DNA from: Pycnococcus provasolii
Taxonomy: Eukaryota; Chlorophyta; Pseudoscourfieldiophyceae; Pseudoscourfieldiales; Pycnococcaceae
Reading direction: 5' to 3'
Length of the DNA stretch: 64,000 bases
Assembly: GCA_938743325.2 (NCBI GenBank)
Contig: OW568875.1
Coordinates: 558,001-622,000, forward strand
The notes under the pieces were generated by a model. The model had not been told where the DNA came from. It ran no database searches and was given only the letters and a program-made list of their open reading frames with translations. Every line of letters starts with the position of its first letter. Positions within the stretch are counted from its first letter, which is position 1. A program made the position numbers and the translations under genes. Below are positions 57,968 to 64,000 of this stretch, piece by piece.

Positions 57968-60559
57968 ATGGCGATGGAACTGCGATGCACGATAACAGAG
58001 GCGCACGAGGAGGCGATACTCGCCATCACGCTGAACGTGCTGCGCGACGAACTGTACAGCGCGGGCATAGACGGGGTCATCAAACTGTGGGACCTCTCCA
58101 GCCCGAGCGGGACGGGGAAACTCATACGCACGCAGAAGGGACACAAGGGGTGGATTACCGACCTGCTGTACGTGCCGCAGCTCAACGTCCTCTTCTCAGC
58201 GTCCACCGACAACACCATCCTGGTGTGGGGAGAGAAGGGACGCATGCTGTGGCTCGAGGACCTCAACGCGCCCGTGCACTCGCTCGCGTGGAACGCCAAA
58301 AGAAAGCTGCTCATCGTCTCGGTGGGGCACGGCACGGTGTGCTTCTTCAAGGTGGTCGTGCCGCCAGGAGCAGGTGGGCCGCCGAGAGGCGACGGCGTCG
58401 TCGCGCGCATCAAGAAGGCGGAGCAGGTGGACGCCTTCAAGGTGCTCACGCTCAAGTACAAGACGACGAACGCGCACAGCGACGTCGTCACGGGAATGTG
58501 CTCCAGCGAAAGCGGGCGCGTGTACACAAGCGGGTACGATAGGACCATCGTTGTGCACGAGTCGGAGCGCGGCGACAACGACAAGAAGGTGACGTACTCG
58601 CAGTGCCACAGCGCGGCGATATGCTCGAGCACCATAGACACGGATAACAACTGGATCATCACCGGCGGATACGAGGGTGCCGTGAAAATATTCAGCCAGG
58701 AGGGACGGTGTCTCGACAGCTTTCAGACGAGCACGCATCCAATCACGTCGCTCGTCTTCCTCCCCACGCTCAAGCAGTACTGGGCCGCAGGAAAGGGCGC
58801 TAAAATCAGAGTGTACGACCCGAGAACGCCCGCGAATATCACGAGCAGCGTGAAAGAGACGGCGCGGCTGGATGAGAATCCCGTCATCAAGCTGAGGTGC
58901 TCGGTGGGAACGCGAGGCGACGTGATTGCCGGCGCAACTGCCGACCGGTCTCTGGTGGTGTGGAAGCAGAGCCGGTCTGTGGCGCACCGCGTGGTGCGCG
59001 GCCACTTTGACTGGGTCGAGTCCATCTGCACGGCGCGGCGACCTGGGCACAGATCAGGCGATGAGTCCGACGCCCCGCACATATTCACGTGCGGCACCGA
59101 CGGGCTCGTGCTGCGCTGGACACCCTCAAGCTCTCTCAACACCGACGTGTACCAGTGCGACGAGGAGTACACAGGGCATCGCGGTGCGGTCACGGTGGTG
59201 GCGTATGAGCCCGAGCTCGACGTGCTCATCAGCGGGTCCGAGGACTCGGACGTGCGCATATGGAACCTCGACAACTCGCGCGAGCGAGCACCGGGTGAGG
59301 ATGGCGAGGGTGACGACGACGGCACGAACGACCTCATCGCGGAGCTGAAGGCGTCGAAGCTGGACGCCGACAAGGCCGTCGGGAGCGGCAAGGGGCAAGC
59401 TCAGGCGGCTCGCAAGCAGGAGGATGGAGAGCAGGTGACGACACCAAACGGCGACAAGATTCTGAGTGGCCACACCGCACGCGTTACCGGCCTCGCCGTC
59501 TGCGCAGACTTCGTCCTCGCGTCTGCAAGCCACGATCGGTCCATCATATTCTGGGACATGCACACCGGCCACCAGCTCGCGTCGATCGAAGAGGCTCACG
59601 AGGACGGCATCTACGGCCTTTTGTACTGCGAGGAGCGCGAGGAGCTGCTGAGCTGGTCGGAGGGGAGCAGCGTCGCCAAGGTGTGGAGCAGCTACAAACG
59701 CGACCTCGTTTGCATGCTCGACGATCACAACGGCGACGTTCAAACTGCGTGCTGGTGTGAGGCGATGGGGTCGTGGATCACGGCGGCGAGGGACAACTTC
59801 ATCCGCATATGGGACGAGGAGGGCAACGTGACGCGGTGCTTCAGGTACCGCGGCGATGAATGCAGCGCGATGATCTGCGACGGCCCGGAGGGGTACCTAT
59901 TCGTTGCGACTGTCGATACTGCGATTCGAGGGTACGCGCTGTTGACGCCTCCGATTGAGGAGGACGTTACCATCTTTGGGGACCTCGCACCTCCGCCGTT
60001 GATTGCGAAGTGGTCCGGGCACACGGATTGCGTGCGCGGCATCGTTCGCATCCACGAGAAAGGGCAGTACGCAAGCGTTGGTTGGGACAAGAGCATGCGC
60101 TTTTGGAAAGCGAGCGGATCATCCTCGCCACGAGGCGGGTATGGTGAAGATTCCAACGCGCAAACGCCCGCAACGATGCCTACGACGCCATTCTTGGGTC
60201 CCGGCGGTGCTGGCGGCGGGGCGGCGTCGGCGGCGGCAGCGCCAGCTGATGGAAATCAGGATGAGGAGAAATTCATCAGCAGCTACGAGCGCGAGCACCC
60301 GTTGGTGGTTCCCAAGGCTCTTCGACGAGGCAAGGTGCTTCCGTTGAGATTCTCCGAGGAGCCCATCAAAAAGAGCAAGAGGTCGAAGGGCAAGGACGCG
60401 CTTCCCCCGCCTGAGGATCAGGGTTTGCCCGCCGTTCTTGCTCGTTCTTTCGCGGCTCTCGACGCGAAGCTGCTCGAGGAGCACTACGGCGTCCCTCAGC
60501 AACGCCGCTCCGTTCCTCGCATATCGAACACGCGGGTTGGCATCGGTGGACGGAGATAA
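57968..60559 (+). CDS. Large WD40-repeat protein of unknown complex
   Basis: 863 residues from MAMELRCTITEAHEE, without introns. At least ten WD-type blades are visible, for example VIKLWDLSS, NTILVWGE, GAVKIFSQEG, RSLVVWKQS, DVRIWNLDN, RSIIFWDMHTG, FIRIWDEEG and SMRFWKASG. GH dipeptides open several of them (SGHTARVTGLAV; WSGHTDCVRGIV). The count fits two consecutive propellers. An acidic, Lys-rich insert separates the halves (DGEGDDDGTNDL). The C-terminal 110 residues are charged and disordered, with KKSKRSKGKD. It probably acts as a scaffold; a ciliary, trafficking or ribosome-biogenesis role cannot be distinguished from sequence alone. The ORF extends six codons upstream without an ATG. 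Confidence 0.82.
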   Translation: MAMELRCTITEAHEEAILAITLNVLRDELYSAGIDGVIKLWDLSSPSGTGKLIRTQKGHKGWITDLLYVPQLNVLFSASTDNTILVWGEKGRMLWLEDLNAPVHSLAWNAKRKLLIVSVGHGTVCFFKVVVPPGAGGPPRGDGVVARIKKAEQVDAFKVLTLKYKTTNAHSDVVTGMCSSESGRVYTSGYDRTIVVHESERGDNDKKVTYSQCHSAAICSSTIDTDNNWIITGGYEGAVKIFSQEGRCLDSFQTSTHPITSLVFLPTLKQYWAAGKGAKIRVYDPRTPANITSSVKETARLDENPVIKLRCSVGTRGDVIAGATADRSLVVWKQSRSVAHRVVRGHFDWVESICTARRPGHRSGDESDAPHIFTCGTDGLVLRWTPSSSLNTDVYQCDEEYTGHRGAVTVVAYEPELDVLISGSEDSDVRIWNLDNSRERAPGEDGEGDDDGTNDLIAELKASKLDADKAVGSGKGQAQAARKQEDGEQVTTPNGDKILSGHTARVTGLAVCADFVLASASHDRSIIFWDMHTGHQLASIEEAHEDGIYGLLYCEEREELLSWSEGSSVAKVWSSYKRDLVCMLDDHNGDVQTACWCEAMGSWITAARDNFIRIWDEEGNVTRCFRYRGDECSAMICDGPEGYLFVATVDTAIRGYALLTPPIEEDVTIFGDLAPPPLIAKWSGHTDCVRGIVRIHEKGQYASVGWDKSMRFWKASGSSSPRGGYGEDSNAQTPATMPTTPFLGPGGAGGGAASAAAAPADGNQDEEKFISSYEREHPLVVPKALRRGKVLPLRFSEEPIKKSKRSKGKDALPPPEDQGLPAVLARSFAALDAKLLEEHYGVPQQRRSVPRISNTRVGIGGRR

Positions 60560-60766
60560 CCTTTGTACTATACACACTTTTTATTCACATAAACTATTTT
60601 TTTAATTTAGAAAAACAGTAAGTAACGGCTCAGTTCTGCTGAAACAACGTGATGAAGAAATGAAGTTGTTCCCCCCAGGGGGTTGAGCGTGGTTAAGCTT
60701 ACCTCAGTTCTCAGTTCGTGCAAGTGCAAGTGCAAGGGTACCGTACTGCATGGAGATCCTCTCGTA
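60560..60766. other. WD40 gene 3' flank up to the MITE
   Basis: AT-rich 3' flank, then a CAAGTG-type short tandem repeat (about 60715-60736). No gene seen. Confidence 0.5.
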
Positions 60767-61369
60767 CAGTCTATTGACCCAAAATGCACCCCCCCCCCAA
60801 AATGCACCCCCCCCCGATAGGTCGGGAAATTTCCCCAAATTTACTTTAGTCGGGATTCCCCGTTCAAATTTTCTTTTATTTATCCTCCCGGTCGTCCCCC
60901 TGCGTTATGTCTTTTACTTCACCGTCTGCCACTTTGTGTAGCTCGTTGGAAAGCTCTCAATTTCCTCTAATACGCCCCATCAAAACGAATCGAACAAAAC
61001 AAGGGTAAAAATGTGATATTTGGCCTTGAAAATCATACCAAGTAAAAAATCGAGGAAAACCATCGGGGGAAACCCAAAAAAAATGATCGGGGATCCTCGA
61101 ACAAAACTTGCAACCTTCCCCGGGGGGGTTCCCGACCATTCTGGTCGGGAAATCCGGGGGGGTGCAAAATGGGTCGCCCCGTGTGTTGGGTGGTGCTATT
61201 CGTCGCTCCCTCGTGTTCGCAGTGGTGCTCGGAGTACCGCGCTGAGTCTTGGGCAACGAATATTTTTCAGAGAGCTTTCCAACGAGCTACCTATCGCCAC
61301 AAACTGACCAGGGCATAGTACCGTACCATGTAACGGTCAAAAGGGGGTGCATTTTGGGTCAATAGACTG
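60767..61369. mobile_element. MITE of Tc1/mariner type with TA target duplication and 27-bp terminal inverted repeats
   Basis: The left end CAGTCTATTGACCCAAAATG continues to a C-run. The right end is its exact reverse complement for 27 bp. Both ends are flanked by TA (60765-60766 and 61370-61371). CAGT termini and TA duplication are typical of the Tc1/mariner superfamily. The 603-bp interior has no transposase ORF. It contains a second, perfect 20-bp inverted pair (60938-60957 and 61267-61286, TAGCTCGTTGGAAAGCTCTC) and degenerate internal copies of the GGGGGTGCA end motif near 60797 and 61160. This gives a foldback structure. It looks whole as a non-autonomous element, and the perfect inverted repeats suggest recent activity. 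Confidence 0.85.
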
Positions 61370-61887
61370 TACTGTACAGTACAGTACAGTATCGCTACAA
61401 AAGTAAAAAGTAGATAGCCCAAAAGAACTGCCCAAAGGCCAAAAGAACCAGCCGAAACTAGACCATAACATGCGGAACCGTACCGGTACTTGACATCACA
61501 ATTACACTGTCGGTGAGGTCAACGCCATGGCACCCCTCCATGGTAAGTTAATTGAGTTCCCACTGATGTTGCCCTCGCTCTGTTGTGATCGCTCCGTAAA
61601 GATATTCCGTGAGTGAATGTGTGATGTTGATGTTAACTCCCTCCTGATGAGGCCCTTGCATAACCTCTCTTCCCAGTTCCCAGGTCCAACCCCAGGGTGC
61701 CTCCTTACTGTAAGGTAGGTGGTCAGAGAGAGACTCTCGTAGGAAGGCCCCTCCCCTCGGGTATCCCTCCCTCTCCCCCCCTCCAAGAGGGGTTCCGATC
61801 TTGCCGGCCGCATCAAGCTTACCCTTAGTGTCATCACAGTAAGCTTTGACTGCTGTGGCGGCCTGGCGTTGCTTTGACTGCTCCTTA
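61370..61887. other. Intergenic leader of the GT29 gene
   Basis: GTACA repeats at the MITE border (61370-61390), then unique sequence with no recognised gene. Confidence 0.5.
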
Positions 61888-63018
61888 ATGAAGGGGATGC
61901 TTCGGCCTTCGTTCAGCAACTTTGTCTTAGTGCTGCTAACATGCGCGACGCTGATGCTATTCAGGGAAATCTACTCGCGCAAGTTGAGCAAGGTGGTGAT
62001 GGTGGGCGACAATGTGGGAGGCAAACGCAGGGGGGCCAAGCAGCACCAAACAAGAGCAATCCCGTCCTCGAAAGTGGGATCAGCTCAAGCACACCGTGGT
62101 AATGGTGGTGGTGGTAACCGTACGTCGTCGTCGGCGGCGGCGGCGTCGCAAGGCTCACACCGCTCGTCTGCGGAGGCGCCCATACCTCGTCCAAAAGACT
62201 GGAACGCAACCAACTTTCTCAAACAGGCGCAGGAAATGCTCGCGCTGCCCGTGCCGCTCCTGCTCGACCAGGAGGCGATCAAAAGCGACACGCTCATTAG
62301 CTGCGGAGGGAGCCACGTATTCAGGTTTCACAGCTACAACGAGCTGGAAAAAATAAGACATCTAGGGGACGTTCTGCCTGAGCACGAACCGTTCATGGCG
62401 GGACGGTCGGGGAAGCTCTTCGACAAGTGCGCGGTTGTGGGAAACTCCGGGAGTCTGCTCGAAACGCAGCTCGGGCCTGACATCGACAGCCACGATATCG
62501 TGTTTCGCTTCAACGCGGGCATCACTTCTGGATACGAGCAGTTTGTAGGAAGCAAGACGACGTTTCGCCTGCTGAACAATCCGGACGTGACGGTTAAGGA
62601 GGCTGGAGAGGTGTACCTGCACACGCTGCGCAACCACGACTTGAAGAACTGGGCCGCGGCGCTGAGCGTGGACGAGGAGCGTCAGAAGAGCTGCTTCGTG
62701 TGCGATCCGGAGTTTCTGTGCTACAGCTGGCAGTGGGTGCGTAACCAAGGGCACAAGCCGAGCAGCGGTCTCGTGGGCGTGATCTTGGCGATGAAGGTGT
62801 GCGAGAAGGTGAACGTGTACGGATTTCAGTTTCGCAACTACTTCTCCAAGACGAGCAGGCCGCACTACTACGACTGGGAGCGTCCGAAGAAGGGGCGTGA
62901 GGGCGTGCATCCGTTCATGCGCGAGGTGGCTTTGTACAGGAATCTTCAGGAGGTTGGCTTGGCAAACTTCGTCGAGAGTGAGTCGGCGGAGAGCTCAGAC
63001 GTACGTCACCGAAGGTGA
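61888..63018 (+). CDS. GT29 sialyltransferase-like protein, Golgi type II
   Basis: 376 residues from MKGMLRPSFS (or the Met three codons on). A membrane anchor follows (FVLVLLTCATLMLF, about 12-25), then a low-complexity Gly/Ser stem. Sialylmotif L is clear at about 180-230 (KCAVVGNSGSLLETQLGPDI; IVFRFNAGITSGYEQFVG). Sialylmotif S lies at about 290-314 (SSGLVGVILAMKVCEKVNVY). Motif III HYYDW and motif VS HPFMRE follow with the catalytic His. GT29 enzymes use CMP-activated acidic sugars. In green plants the donors are thought to be CMP-Kdo or related acids rather than sialic acid, so the product here is uncertain. Cys residues typical of the fold are present (KCAVVG; CFVCDPEFLC). Confidence 0.9.
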   Translation: MKGMLRPSFSNFVLVLLTCATLMLFREIYSRKLSKVVMVGDNVGGKRRGAKQHQTRAIPSSKVGSAQAHRGNGGGGNRTSSSAAAASQGSHRSSAEAPIPRPKDWNATNFLKQAQEMLALPVPLLLDQEAIKSDTLISCGGSHVFRFHSYNELEKIRHLGDVLPEHEPFMAGRSGKLFDKCAVVGNSGSLLETQLGPDIDSHDIVFRFNAGITSGYEQFVGSKTTFRLLNNPDVTVKEAGEVYLHTLRNHDLKNWAAALSVDEERQKSCFVCDPEFLCYSWQWVRNQGHKPSSGLVGVILAMKVCEKVNVYGFQFRNYFSKTSRPHYYDWERPKKGREGVHPFMREVALYRNLQEVGLANFVESESAESSDVRHRR

Positions 63019-63264
63019 CGATGACACGAAGAAGAACGTGTTGCGCGTTGACTGAGCTTGCTTGCTTGTGTACAGTATTTTATACTATTTACATTATAAG
63101 TACCCAACATGTCTACTGTATGTTAAGTACAGTATTATCTTATTTATGTGTGCACCATGTGTAATGATTATATTCTCATTGAAACAACAAAAGGAAAAGT
63201 CTTTTTTCTTACAAAGTCAAGAATGTGCAACATGCTTTCCCACTTTTTACTCAATGTCTGAACG

Positions 63265-64000
63265 TTAGCGCCGCGCAGCGATTCGTAAGCCAATCCCAAC
63301 AACACCAGAAGCGAGCGCAATCCACTTGCAAGTACCTGCAGTGCGACGCACACGCTCAGCGTGTGTTTCGCGAGCCTCTATACCCATGCATGCTATGCCT
63401 GTGGCTGCCGCGTAGCCGAGTGCGGCACCTGGAACGGCCGAACTCAGAGCAAGCGTCGTCGCCGTGCCGTATGCTGTAAGCAACCCGACGAGCACGGCTC
63501 CTGCGTTTGGTCCCGCAAGAGTTTGCTTGGCGGCGGGTATGTGCTGAGCGACGAGCGTGATGCCGATCCCAGTGGCGGCAGCAAGCCATCCGGCGTTGAG
63601 TCCCGTCGGAAAGTCGACGAAGCAAGCACGTAGGATCGAAGAGCTAGCTGAGTGTTCTGTGAGACGCCAAGCAGCTGCGACCATGTTTGTGTGTGCCGCG
63701 ACGAGCATGCCAGCTGCTGGTACGAGCGACACAAGTTTTCGCTGGTCGTCCGCCGACTTTGCTGGGAGGGGCACGGACGCGAACACGAGCTGCCACACCA
63801 CTTCGCACGCCCACGTCGCCATCCACATCGGCGCGACAGGTGCCATTGGAAGTGCGCCTGACGCCATGAGCGCGGTTCCGACGCCTTGGGACACGAAGAT
63901 GGGGCCCCAGATCGCGAATGTTGCTCCGACGGGTGTCACAGAAGTTTCGTACTCGGACGATATCAACGCATTCGTAGGCAGTCGCCCGTTGAGTCCCGTT
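63265..64000 (-). CDS. TspO/MBR-like multi-span membrane protein (C-terminal part, runs off right edge)
   Basis: About 245 codons stay open to the right edge. The visible N-terminal part reads GRLPTNALISSEYETSVTPV, then GATFAIWGPIFVSQGVG. The T-P-x-G-x-x-F-x-I-W-G pattern after a loop is characteristic of TspO/MBR-like proteins. About five more hydrophobic segments follow (MWMATWACEVVWQLVF; LVPAAGMLVAAHTNMVAAAW; LNAGWLAAATGIGITLVAQH; AGAVLVGLLTAYGTATTLAL; CKWIALASGVVGIGLRIAAR). The family binds porphyrins or other tetrapyrroles in outer mitochondrial, plastid or ER membranes. No true ATG occurs in the visible part before TspO homology, so the start is outside the window. Family assignment is moderate because of low sequence conservation. 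Confidence 0.6.
   Translation of the reverse strand, partial: TGLNGRLPTNALISSEYETSVTPVGATFAIWGPIFVSQGVGTALMASGALPMAPVAPMWMATWACEVVWQLVFASVPLPAKSADDQRKLVSLVPAAGMLVAAHTNMVAAAWRLTEHSASSSILRACFVDFPTGLNAGWLAAATGIGITLVAQHIPAAKQTLAGPNAGAVLVGLLTAYGTATTLALSSAVPGAALGYAAATGIACMGIEARETHAERVRRTAGTCKWIALASGVVGIGLRIAARR

Overview
The window is eukaryotic nuclear DNA. It most likely comes from a small, intron-poor chlorophyte green alga, probably a marine prasinophyte-grade picoalga. Plastid or thylakoid targeting peptides precede a DapL aminotransferase, an FLU-like tetrapyrrole regulator and a y-type thioredoxin. Several secreted proteins carry volvocine-style Ser-(Pro)n linkers, and a very large polycystin channel is present. 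Genes are dense, on both strands, mostly single-exon, with a few short GT-AG introns. The species assignment is inference.

Layout. 1-580: 5' part of plastid dapL (minus). 0.58-3.3 kb: telomere-like repeats, then a secreted protein of unknown function. 3.4-15.0 kb: one five-exon minus-strand gene for a polycystin-type channel of about 3,600 residues, with C-type lectin domains and proline-rich stalks. 15.6-20.0 kb: ABCF3-type ATPase and kinesin-1-like motor (minus). 21.2-25.7 kb: tandem-GAF protein and EH-domain protein (plus). 25.9-29.6 kb: FLU-like TPR protein (minus) and an EF-hand protein (plus). 29.6-36.5 kb: WASH-complex subunit 4 (minus), HIT hydrolase (plus), ER-type SET-like protein (minus). 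37.0-42.0 kb: secreted L-type lectin, Prp18, an RCC1-like fragment, and a folate-biopterin-transporter-like carrier. 42.9-49.2 kb: a 2,086-residue wall-type transmembrane protein. 49.2-51.5 kb: a small hypothetical gene, complex I subunit B22 and a TcdA-like tRNA-modifying enzyme. 51.8-56.3 kb: two head-to-head-inverted glycosyltransferase-like genes whose catalytic parts form a 1,229-bp, nearly identical inverted repeat around two other genes. 56.6-64.0 kb: thioredoxin y, a large WD40 protein, a MITE, a GT29 sialyltransferase-like enzyme and the C-terminal part of a TspO-like membrane protein.

The genes do not form one pathway, but surface and glycan functions recur: lectin-bearing polycystin, L-type lectin, Ser-Pro wall protein, a glycosyltransferase pair and GT29.

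The most notable signals are these: the polycystin architecture; the near-identical inverted glycosyltransferase arms with sharply different flanks; TTAGGG blocks and other short tandem repeats repeatedly sitting just upstream of start codons, with TTAGGG on the sense strand of an adjacent gene; a shared 3' end between the polycystin and ABCF genes read in different frames; and a TA-flanked Tc1/mariner-type MITE.
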